Shown here: positions 33,306 to 43,184 of the stretch, in pieces
Numbering within the stretch: the stretch's first letter is position 1
How the letters are laid out: each line of letters opens with the position of its first letter
Source: Lampris incognitus
Lineage: Eukaryota; Chordata; Actinopteri; Lampriformes; Lampridae
Assembly: GCF_029633865.1 (NCBI RefSeq)
Contig: NC_079211.1
Span: 5,647,118 to 5,711,117 of the forward strand
Direction of reading: 5' to 3'
DNA length: 64,000 nucleotides
Notes under the pieces: generated by a model
Told to the model about the DNA's origin: nothing
What the model saw: only the letters and a program-made list of their open reading frames with translations
Databases searched by the model: none
Program-made: the position numbers and the translations under genes

Positions 33306-34281
33306 CAGTGGTTCTCAACCTTTTTGGGGTCCTGGACCCCCTGCGTATTTTTGATCTACCCTGAGGACCCCTCCACCTGATCTTGGGGGAGGGGGGTTGC
33401 AATTTGATAGAAACAGTAGAAACTGCATTTTAAATTGCATTATAGCATTTATTCACTCTTTGGGGCAAAAATAAGAGCTTTCAGTTGTAACTTAGATATA
33501 GTTAACAAAACAGAATTCTTATGCAGTAACTTTCAGATATATGTAACAAAACAGAATATGTATTCAGTAACTTTCAGATATATGTAACAACACAGAATAT
33601 GTATTCAGTAACTTTCAGATATATGTAACAAAACAGAATATGTATTCAGTAACTTTCAGATATATGTAACAAAACAGAATATGTATTCAGTAACTTTCAG
33701 ATATGTGTAACAAAACAGAATATGTATTCAGTAACTTTCAGATATATGTAACAAAACAGAATATGTATTCAGTAACTTTCAGATATATGTAACAAAACAG
33801 AATATGTATTCAGTAACTTTCAGATATATGTAACAAAACAGAATATGTATTCAGTAACTTTCAGATATATGTAACAAAACAGAATATGTATTCAGTAACT
33901 TTCAGATATGTGTAACAAAACAGAATATGTATTCAGTAACTTTCAGATATATGTAACAAAACAGAATATGTATTCAGTAACTTTCAGATATATGTAACAA
34001 AACAGAATTGTTATGCAGTAACTTTTAACAATGCAAACGGGAGCGAGATCTCTTATTAAAATACAATAGATTACACTTGTGAAACAGATGTAATTAGAGA
34101 AAAAAGTCCTGTTACCCTTTATAGTTTAGGTAGATAAAGGTCTCAGTCACATTTGAGTAAAATAATCCTATTTCTATAAATGTCATAGGATCTTTTTTTT
34201 AAAGATATTTTATTTTCACGGACCTTTGCAATTACACCACGGACCACTAGGGGTCCGCCGACCCCCGGTTGAGAAACACTG
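33306..34281. mobile_element. Non-autonomous hAT, 976 bp, nested, perfect 8-bp TSD
   Basis: Left CAGTGGTTCTCAACCTTTTT, right (reverse complement) CAGTGTTTCTCAACCGGGGG. CTTTAGTC is duplicated exactly (33298-33305 and 34282-34289). Its interior is a 41-bp tandem array. Confidence 0.93.
33490..34030. repeat. 41-bp minisatellite, about 13 copies
   Basis: Unit AACAAAACAGAATATGTATT plus CAGTAACTTTCAGATATATGT. Copies are nearly identical; a TATGTGT variant occurs twice, about 205 bp (five units) apart (near 33703 and 33908), suggesting block duplication. Confidence 0.95.
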
Positions 34282-34544
34282 CTTTAGTCGACTGGTTAAC
34301 GTTGTCGCTTGCGGAGCGGGAGACACAGGTTCGTGTCCCGGCTGTGGCGACGGTCTCCCAGACTGCCCCCCGAATTCGCTACAATATCTAGGGACCGATA
34401 GGCAGAATCGAAATTTGACTTAACGATTCCTTCGGAATCGATATTTCGGAACCGGTTCCGATGCCCAACCCCAGTGGTTAACATGTCTCTGTTCCGTCAG
34501 CATGAAGACAGGCCTTTGTAGTTGGGACCTGTGGTAAATCCTAT

Positions 34545-34941
34545 TCTTTTAAAATGTATTTCTGATTTTCCCCCTTTTCTCCCAATTTAGGGGCCAATCG
34601 ATCCCTATTTTAATTCAAACACCCACCCTCGTACTGCATGTGCTCGCCAACTGCGTCTCTCCGGCCGGCAGTCTGGAAGGAGTCGCCTCCCCACTTTCGT
34701 GACAAGGCGACTCCAGGCCGAACCACTGCTTTTCCCCACACACACCCACAGAGGCGCATTCATGTGACGAACACAAGACGACTCCGCCCCCCTCCCCAAG
34801 ACAGCGTTGCCGATATTGCTGCTTCATCGAGTCCGCCCATAGTCGGATCTGACGAGACCGGGGCGCGAACCTCTGGTCCCCAGTGGGCAACTGCATCGAC
34901 ACAAAGCCGACGCTTAGACCGCTACACCACCGCGGACTACA
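34545..34941 (-). mobile_element. tRNA-derived SINE, family 2, copy b
   Basis: On minus starts TCCGCGGTGGTGTAGCGGTC (A box), with GGTTCGCGCCC as B box. Same body and tail as 9664-10067. The 11-bp duplication GTAAATCCTAT is exact (34534-34544 and 34942-34952). Confidence 0.92.
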
Positions 34942-34952
34942 GTAAATCCTAT

Positions 34953-35825
34953 CCTGACTCTGATTTTAGGACGCAGTTAAAGACGGAGTAACAACTCTCC
35001 ACGTGACAGTTTTACAGCAAAGCATACAGCATGTCTGCTTTTTTTAATCTGGACTTTTTTCTTCTTCTTCTTTTATTTTTACAGGATTCAGTGGCCTGGC
35101 GGCCTGTCCAGGGTGCCTCCCCGCCTGCCGCCCAGTGGCTGCTGGGACAGACTCCAGCACCTCCGCCACCCTGACAGCAGGAGAAGCGGTTTGGGTGATG
35201 GATGCATGTCTCAGGGTTGGTACATTATCAATACTGCCGCACTCAGTCAAAAATACAACTTTATCTGCATCAGCCATGCCCTAATAACCCGCCTTGGGAT
35301 TGTCGAGGAGTCATTGAGCAAGGCACCACACCCCAGTTAGTTTCCATGAGAGATGTAGAAGATAGTAGAGTCGCTCCGTGTTGCTGAGTTAGACCAGAGC
35401 GTCCTCACCGTCCCTGGTCAAACCCTTTTTCAAAGAAACAGACGAGCACACACGTCCAGAACCAAACCCGGAGTCTCTTCCGTTTCAACTGAGGGCAAAC
35501 GCGGGCCAAGCAGAACCGATGACGTCATCGTTCATCCGGCGTGATCTCCGTGTAAGTCCGAGTCTACACAAACTGAGCCGTGTCGCCGGCTCACCTAATG
35601 ACTCCTCCTCTGCAGGGGGGATCTGGGAAGCTCCTGTCCGCCTCCCGGGGGCGTCGAGACTCAACAGGCTCGACTTGCTTTCATCTCGCTCGCTCGCGGT
35701 AAACCGGTTCACCTCTGCCGGGTCGCCTCTCGGGTCTCCGGCTCGACGCTTCCAGTCTCATTCGGCTCTTCTGCTCTTTCTGTCGCCTCGTCTTGAACGC
35801 TGAGGGGTTTCACCTCCTCGTTAAT
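34953..35825. other. Mostly unassigned, CpG-containing
   Basis: Apart from the GATG-type tail at 35078-35212, the stretch holds a CRE-like TGACGTCA (35519-35526) within G+C-rich sequence (35400-35820). A promoter is possible; no exon is recognised. Confidence 0.3.
35078..35212 (+). repeat. GATG-tailed LINE 3' fragment (Rex3-like)
   Basis: GTGGCCTGGCGGCCTGTCCA, GGTGCCTCCCCGCCTGCCGC, CTGGGACAGACTCCAGCACC, then AGGAGAAGCGGTTTGGGTGA and TGGATG. Confidence 0.6.
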
Positions 35826-36405
35826 GATGGTTATATATAATTATGGTTATGTATAATTATGGTTATATATAATTGTGGTTATATACTATAATTATGGTTA
35901 TGTATAATTATGGTTATATATAATCATGGTTATATACTATAATTATGGTTATGTATAATTATGGTTATGTATAATTATGGTTGTGTGTAATTATGGTTAT
36001 GTATAGTCATGGTTATATACTATAATTATGGTTATGTGTAATTATGGTTATGTATAATTGTGGTTATGTGTAATTATGGTTATGTGTAATTATGGTTATA
36101 TACTATAATTATGGTTATGTGTAATTTTGGTTATATACTATATGGTTATATACTATAATTATGGTTATGTGTAATTATGGTTATATACTATAATTATGGT
36201 TATGTATAATTATGGTTATATACTATATGGTTATATACTATAATTATGGTTATGTGTAATTATGGTTATATACTATATGGTTATATACTATAATTATGGT
36301 TATGTGTAATTATGGTTATATACTATATGGTTATATACTATAATTATGGTTATGTGTAATTATGGTTATATACTATATGGTTATATACTATAATTATGGT
36401 TATGT
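35826..36405. repeat. AT-rich array of TATGGTTATGTATAAT-type units
   Basis: Tandem 16- to 33-bp units built from ATTATGGTTATGT and ATACTATA. Later copies (36130-36400) form a roughly 66-bp higher-order unit with two TATACTATA parts. Confidence 0.93.
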
Positions 36406-36911
36406 GCCATGCTCACTGCTCTGCTGTGGAAACTCGTCAAAGGGGGGATAAACTGCTGAAGTCGAACTTGCAGCAGCTCGTAGGTGAAGTGGTGGTCCGG
36501 AGTGCAGGGTGTCGTATGCTGCAGGGTGTCGTATGCTGCAGGCTGCAGCTGGAATAAAGGGGGGAGGGGAAAAACCAGATTCCACATATTTCGATGGTAT
36601 AGGTTTTATTTCTGGGTAAAACGACAAGTGTTTCTCTACATAAATAATGACCACATGGATGAACACACAGGACATGGCTACATGGAGGTGATGGCGGGGC
36701 GGGTGATGGCATCACTATGCGCCTGTTATGGGGGGGGGGATTAAAAATAACAGAGGTGTCAGTTTTTGTTTGTTTAGAAATAAATGTACCGATTATATTT
36801 AATGAGGAAGAACAAAAACAAAACAAAACAGAGACGCTGTAGGTGGAGGTGGGGATCAAACCTGCGATGTTAACGTAATCACAGTCGGCTGTTATGTACA
36901 GAACATGACAG

Positions 36912-37442
36912 CAGGGGTGGCTAACCACGTGCCATGGAGAGCCATGCGTATGCAGGTTTTCATTCCAGCCGGACTCCACACCGGGGGCCTCGTGTATCAA
37001 TCCTTACTATGGGCGAATTTGGTCTTACACACCCATGGGATTTTGTAGCCCTCAAATTGTCTGACAGTCAGCAGCTGCAAAGCATGATGGGTAGTTGTAG
37101 TTCCTTCCTCCTAACATCTGTTGTCCACCTCTTGCAACGACCCAGCACCCAGGCCTGCAGACATCAGTGTTGGCCAATCGGTGTCTCTATTCAGGGGTTA
37201 CCCAGGGTCTACACTGGTCTCTGAGACACACTCCAGGGCTCAACATCCCATGGGTGTGGAAGAACACATGTACCCATAGTAACGACTGATGCACGAGGCC
37301 CCGGGGGAGTTCACCGGTTAGCAACCCTTCAACCGAAGAAGAAGAAGAAGAAGAATGTACCAGTGAAATCAGCTGGGGCGGAGTCGGTCTGGATGAAAAC
37401 CTGCACACATGGCTCTCCATGGCACACGGTTGGCCACCGCTG
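36912..37442. mobile_element. hAT-like MITE with a second MITE inside
   Basis: Left CAGGGGTGGCTAACC, right (reverse complement) CAGCGGTGGCCAACC, both followed by GTGCCATGGAGAGCCATG and a CAGGTTTTCAT motif. Flanking 8-mers agree poorly, so the target duplication is uncertain. Interrupted by 36985-37301 and carrying a GAA run at 37330-37355. Confidence 0.7.
36985..37301. mobile_element. 317-bp MITE (GGGCCTCGTG ends), nested
   Basis: GGGCCTCGTGTATCAATCCT and, inverted, GGGCCTCGTGCATCAGTCGT; about 55 bp of inverted repeat ending at CACACCCATGGGA. The GGCCTCRTGTATCA end is Harbinger-like as I recall. Confidence 0.75.
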
Positions 37443-37818
37443 CGATAGAGAAAGGTCAGAGGTTATTGGAAGGACCGTGGGCATTCTGGGGGGACCGCGT
37501 GGGAAAGAATAAAGGGAACAGGGGGCCAGTTAAAGCAAACCGAATATACAAACAAGTCTTCATCCGAACTGGGAATATGGGGACATCGATGGTCCATATT
37601 CACATCGAGAGAAATACAAAACAACTGTCCATTGTGTTTGTCAGAGTGCTCGTGTGAAAATGCATAGAATGTGCCCTCTGGGGGGAGGGGGGAGGGGGAG
37701 GAGGGGGAGACGTCAGCTGCAGGCTAATACACATAAATAACAGGTTCTCTCACAGGTGTTACAGCATCCCATTCATTTCCCAGGCTGTTACTCAAAGGCC
37801 CACTACAATCTACTGGTG

Positions 37819-38152
37819 CCCCTTTTCCACTGCGTGGTACCGGCTCGGCTCGGCTCGACTCGACTCGACTCGACTCGCTTTACTTTTTGGGATTTGGTTT
37901 TCCACTGCAGATAGAAGCCCCGCTGCTCGTTTGTGGGCGTGATGACTAGCTGTTTTGTTTTGAAGATTTTATTTCTATTTAAATAAATAAACATCCATTT
38001 ATCCATCCATTATCTGAACCGCTCATCCTGCTCTCAGGGTGGCGGGGACGCTGCAGCCTATCCCAGCAGCCACTGGGTTTCCTCCGGGGGTCCGGTTTCC
38101 CCCCGCAGTCCAAAGACATGGAGGTCAGGTGAATCAGCCGTACTAAATTGTC

Positions 38153-38185
<33 letters not shown>

Positions 38186-38527
38186 TGGCCTGGCGGCCTG
38201 TCCAGGGTGTCTCCCTGCCTGCCGGCCCAATGACTGCTGGGATAGGCTGCAGCATCCCCGCCACCCTGACAGCAGGATAAGGAGTTTGGATAATGGATGG
38301 ATTCACAGATACTTTATTTATTTATTTATTTGTCTGTTTGTTTATAGAGGTATTTTCACGTCACCTTTTAGTATCGGCTCAGCTCACTTGGAACCTCGAC
38401 GGAGGTGGTACCAATAAACGTACCTGGTACCAGGTACTATCCCTAACTTTTACCCAATGGGGGAAAAAAAGCGAGTAGAGTCCGGTGGAGTGGAGCCGGT
38501 ACCATGCAGTGGAACCGGGGCTTTATA
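37819..38527. mobile_element. Second copy of the CCCCTTTTCCACTGC MITE, itself interrupted
   Basis: The left end (CCCCTTTTCCACTGCGTGG, then GGTACCGGCTCGGCTCG) and the right end (reverse complement GCCCCGGTTCCACTGCATGG, then TACCGGCTCC) match the family at 61434-61679. Its middle is replaced by a short repeat tail with a GT microsatellite (37990-38302) next to an ATTT-type simple repeat, so the copy was later invaded. Confidence 0.65.
37990..38302. repeat. GATG-type repeat in two opposed arms around a GT microsatellite
   Basis: Left arm (minus sense) TCCATCCATTATCTGAACCG and the right arm TGATGGCCTGGCGGCCTGTC ... GGATAATGGATGG are inverted copies of the same tail, with GT repeats at 38155-38185 between. 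It lies inside the MITE at 37819-38527. Confidence 0.6.
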
Positions 38528-38679
38528 ACCCGGCTCCCCGGTGAACTAGCGCCTCATTACATCACATCTAACATCAGGGTTCAAACAGCAGACCACGCGT
38601 GCTTCCCACACTACTGAATTACACACCACCGGGTAGTAAGCCAGGTATCCGGTCCAGGGTGTTAAAATGACACTGCTAA

Positions 38680-38708
38680 TCTACACACACACACACACAC
38701 ACACACAC
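38680..38708. repeat. CA microsatellite; 38530-39650 otherwise intergenic
   Basis: About 13 CA units. The rest of the 1.1 kb downstream of the fstl5-like stop holds no recognised element; 3' UTR would lie here on the minus strand. Confidence 0.85.
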
Positions 38709-39654
38709 GTGTGCCCCGGATACATCCGAAATAAACCGACTTGACAATGCCGTGTGCGACAGCCGCAACACTTTAACTACCATGATCATTCACCTTTTTT
38801 ATATTTCATTTTTTATGTTTTTATTTCTGACCAAAAAACAAAAGAGACGGGACTTTACGTTCCGGGCCTCCTAGCAGTGGCTACGCCGGCAGATCACAGG
38901 TCGTGACGCGCCGGTCCGTAACAGAACCCCTCGTCTCCCACGCTCGGCTTCAGAGGGGACGGGATCACAGCGAGGGTTGGTTTTAATTAGACTCGTGTGG
39001 GACGGGGGATGAGACGAGGATTTGCGGGGAGCCTCTCGTGCCTTGAAGGTGGGGTCAATGAGGGAAAAAAGAGGTGCGATCTGCAGGTGGACCGGGAATT
39101 AGAACGCTAATTCCTCGGATGAGGGGGGGGTTTCCTTGAAGGCACAGGAAAAAGTGGGACTGAGGGAAAAAGTTTTCCAACACAAGGACGGGAAGGACGC
39201 ATAACTTGTACGTCAGGAATATCCTAACATGTTTTTTGTTTGTTTGTTTGTTTTTTTGGTCAACCAAATGCTCACTGCAAACGAGTTTAACTCAGGTTCG
39301 TGGTTAAGACTGTAACGTTGCTGATATGAGTTGAGGAATCATAATTTTCCTGCACGTCGTGAGCTAAAGAAAAAAAAATCACACCACAAGTAACTTTTGT
39401 TGACTAAGATCTGCACCATCCAATTAAAACACACTTTAAGCTGGGCCCATGAATTACTCCTGTCTCATCTGATTTGTTCTGGGTGATGGCTCCCTCTCCG
39501 AGGGAACGACGAATGGTCAATTTGGTTTTGGAATCGGTGATATTTTACTGTCACGCAACCACAAAATTAAAAATCTGTAACCAAATTCAGTGCAACAGTA
39601 CCTTTTTTTGTTTTAAGGAAAAAAAAATCAGATCAGTGGGTCTCGGTGCGTCGC

Positions 39655-40380
<726 letters not shown>

Positions 40381-40628
40381 TCAAGTTAAGATCTTTTGAA
40401 ATCCCCTTTCTTTTTGGAAAGATCAAACTGGATGGTGTAAACTGAATCTGATAAGACTGATAAACTGAGAAGCAGCCAGTCGTAAAGCGTGTGAGGGTTT
40501 AGGTAGACCTAAAAAAGTGGCCGGAAGAGACGTGGAAGACTCTTCCACTCGGATCTCTCAGCGACTTCCACCCGTCTGAAATGTCAACTTCCCTAGACAA
40601 CACTCGATAATAACCAGACATGTGATGC

Positions 40629-40854
40629 TGGGCGTCCGGGTGGCGTGGCGGTCTATTCCGCTGCCTACCAACATGGGGGTCTCCGGTTTGAATCCCCGTG
40701 TTGCCTCCGGCTTGGTCAGGCGTCCCTACAGACACAATTGGCCGTGTCTGCGGGTGGGAAGCCGGATGTGGGTGTGTGTCCTGGTCGCTGCACTAGCGCC
40801 TCCTCTGGTCGGTCGGGGCGCCTGTTCAGGGGGGCATAGCGTGATCCTCCCACT
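40629..40854 (+). mobile_element. SINE family 1, copy 4 (short form)
   Basis: GGGCGTCCGGGTGGCGTGGC head; body ends at GCGTGATCCTCCCAC exactly as in copy 2. Lies 270 bp upstream (gene sense) of the fstl5-like exon, in the intron. Confidence 0.88.
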
Positions 40855-40978
40855 CGGTTTGTCAGCTGCACATTAATGGTGGGTACCAACTCATGAGTTC
40901 GCAAATATTTTGCACAGTGACCCCAAACTGATGGCCTGAGTCTGCACCGTTTAGTCAAATGTTCTTTTTTTGTACTTG

Positions 40979-41228
40979 GTCCATTACCCCACTCTTCCGA
41001 GCCGTCCCTGCTCCACCCCCTCTGCCGATCCGGGGGGCGCCCCCACCGACCAGAGGAGGCGCTAGTACAGCGACCAGGACAAATACACCACATCCCACGT
41101 CCCACCCGCAGACACGGCCACTTGTGTCTGTGGGGACGCCCGACCGAGCCGGAGGTAACGCGGGGATTCGACCCGGCGATCCCCTGTTGGTAGGCAACGG
41201 AACAGACCGCCAGGCTGCTCGGACGCCC
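40979..41228 (-). mobile_element. SINE family 1, copy 5 (internal deletion)
   Basis: Opposite orientation to copy 4, about 125 bp away. Head at 41228; the 3' part joins TCCGGGG directly to GCGCCCC-like sequence near 41032, missing the segment around CTGCAGACTACCACATGCC. Confidence 0.85.
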
Positions 41229-41494
41229 TGAGAGGAGAGGAGGACGCTGACTGGCTGTCGAGCCGGACTCCTCTCCTCTGCAGCTCCCCGGTGGTGGGAC
41301 GAGTCACCGAACGCCAGCCGATCCGCTGAGCCCCCCTCCATCTTACGGAGAAGCTAAAGACCCAGCTTTCTCCAACACCTCCACACCTGACAGTGTTAAA
41401 CAAACAAACAAAGAAACAAACACACAAATAAAATTCGGAAACCGTCAATGGTGTTGATAGAAGTGCTCAACAAACGAGGAGCGGAATATCAAGA

Positions 41495-42628
41495 TAGATG
41501 TAGGAATATTAATATTAAGACAGATGTAGGAATATTAATATCAAGACAGATGTAGGAATATTAAGATAGATGTAGGAATATTAAGATAGAAGTAGGAATA
41601 TTAATATTAAGATAGATGTAGGAATATTAATAGTAAGATAGATGTAGGAATATTAATATTAAGATAGATGTAGGAATATTAAGATAGATGTAGGAATATT
41701 AATAGTAAGATAGATGTAGGAATATTAATAGTAAGATAGATGTAGGAATATTAATAGTAAGATAGATGTAGGAATATTAATAGTAAGATAGATGTAGGAA
41801 TATTAATATTAAGACAGATGTAGGAATATTAATATCAAGACAGCTGTAGGAATATTAATATTAAGATAGATGTAGGAATATTAATATCAAGATAGATGTA
41901 GGAATATTAATATCAAGACAGCTGTAGGAATATTAATATTAAGATATATGTAGGAATATTAACATCAAGATATATGTAGGAATATTAATATTAAGACAGA
42001 TGTAGGAATATTAATATCAAGATAGATGTAGGAATATTAATATTAAGATAGATGTAGGAATATTAAAATAGATGTAGGAATATTAATATTAAGATAGATG
42101 TTGGAATATTAACATCAATATTGATGTAGGAATATTAAGATAGATGTAGGAATATTAATATTAAGATAGATGTACGGATATTAATATTAAGACAGATGTA
42201 GGAATATTAATATTAAGATAGATGTAGGAATATTAAGACAGATGTAGGAATATTAATATTAAGATAGATGTAGGAATATTAAGATAGAAGTAGGGATATT
42301 AATATTAAGATAGATGTAGGAATATTAATATTAAGATAGATGTAGGAATATTAAGATAGATGTAGGAATATTAATATTAAGATAGATGTAGGAATATTAA
42401 TATTAAGACAGATGTAGGAATATTAATATTAAGATAGATGTAGGAATATTAAGATAGAAGTAGGGATATTAATATTAAGATAGATGTAGGAATATTAAGA
42501 TAGAAGTAGGAATATTAATATTAAGATAGATGTAGGAATATTAAGATAGATGTAGGAATATTAATAGTAAGATAGATGTAGGAATATTAAGATAGATGTA
42601 GGAATATTAATATTAAGACAGATGTAGG
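41495..42628. repeat. AT-rich minisatellite, 20- and 26-bp units, about 1.1 kb
   Basis: Unit AAGATAGATGTAGGAATATT (20 bp), alternating with the same plus AATATT (26 bp). Variants (TAGTAAGA, ATCAAGACAG) cluster in blocks. Lies in the presumed fstl5 intron. Confidence 0.96.
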
Positions 42629-42636
42629 AAAAAAAA

Positions 42637-42690
42637 CCTTTAATAAAAAGCAGAGCAAGCCTGTTTCGTGTGTCACGCACTCATCAGCTG
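42637..42690 (-). repeat. Repeat-tail motif also present at 57146-57200
   Basis: On minus: GCTGATGAGTGCGTGACACA then CGAAACAGGCTTGCTCTGC. At 57150 plus: GCTGATGAGTGCACGATGCA then TGAAACAGGCCTGT. Shared element tail, family not identified. Confidence 0.5.
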
Positions 42691-43184
42691 TCAGTGTGGT
42701 TAAACAACAAAGAACAAACACAGCCAATAAATACCACACTGCCCCACGTCATGCCCCTAGTTACGGTGCACAGCAACCAGTGGGGGTAGAAAACATTACA
42801 ACCAGCGGGGGAGGGGTTGGGGCCTGTTTTGAAAAAGCCAGGACTTCAAGGGTCAGGGCACCGTTGAAAAGCATACATTTTAAATAGAACAAGGCAACAT
42901 CTAACGGGGTATTTATATCATGCGGCGGAGTGGTGCTGGAGCACAGTTGGACGAGCAGACGGTTAAAATATAAAAATATAACATCTCATAAATATCACAT
43001 GTACAAGTCCTCTGCTGGTGTCCGGGGATCTGTCTGAAAACCACTGCTTTAATACTTGTAAATGTACTTCACAGATTTCCTCCATATCTCCCACAGCGGA
43101 TTTCTTATGAAAATGAAGTTTTAATAGTAGAGCCTTCACTCAACATCCACTTCCCCTGTCACCAACACAGTGACAGCGTGACCA
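42691..43184. other. Nothing recognised between the AT-rich and 33-bp arrays
   Basis: No exon of the fstl5-like gene is visible here, nor in 45881-46231 between the 33-bp and 43-bp arrays. Confidence 0.5.

Larger units (their letters stand above)
33246..34400 (+). repeat. tRNA-like SINE head split by the nested hAT
   Basis: Joining the flanks of the hAT at CTTTAGTC gives an A-box-like TTTAGTCGACTGGTTAACG and a B box GGTTCGTGTCC (34328-34338). The spacing fits a tRNA-derived SINE head whose A box was the hAT target. Confidence 0.4.
31959..34473. mobile_element. Non-autonomous hAT, 2,515 bp, with nested content
   Basis: Left TAGGGTTGGGCATCG, right (reverse complement) TGGGGTTGGGCATCGGAACC; subterminal sequences are rich in ATTCC/GGAAT (TTCGATTCCGG and CGGAACCGG). 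Flanks ATGGTTAT (31951-31958) and GTGGTTAA (34474-34481) agree at six of eight. It contains a CpG-rich middle, an inverted repeat, a tRNA-like segment and another hAT (33306-34281). No transposase. Confidence 0.75.

Noticed and set aside
33490-34030. Regular direct repeats resembling a CRISPR array
   Set aside because: Units are contiguous with no unique spacers, in a eukaryotic transposon. The same applies to the other arrays.
34328-34338. B-box sequences suggesting functional tRNA genes
   Set aside because: All B boxes found sit in SINE-like heads without a foldable cloverleaf and acceptor stem; they are pol III-type SINE promoters at most.
35519-35526. CRE site as a gene promoter
   Set aside because: A single palindromic 8-mer with no recognised exon downstream is not enough to call a promoter.
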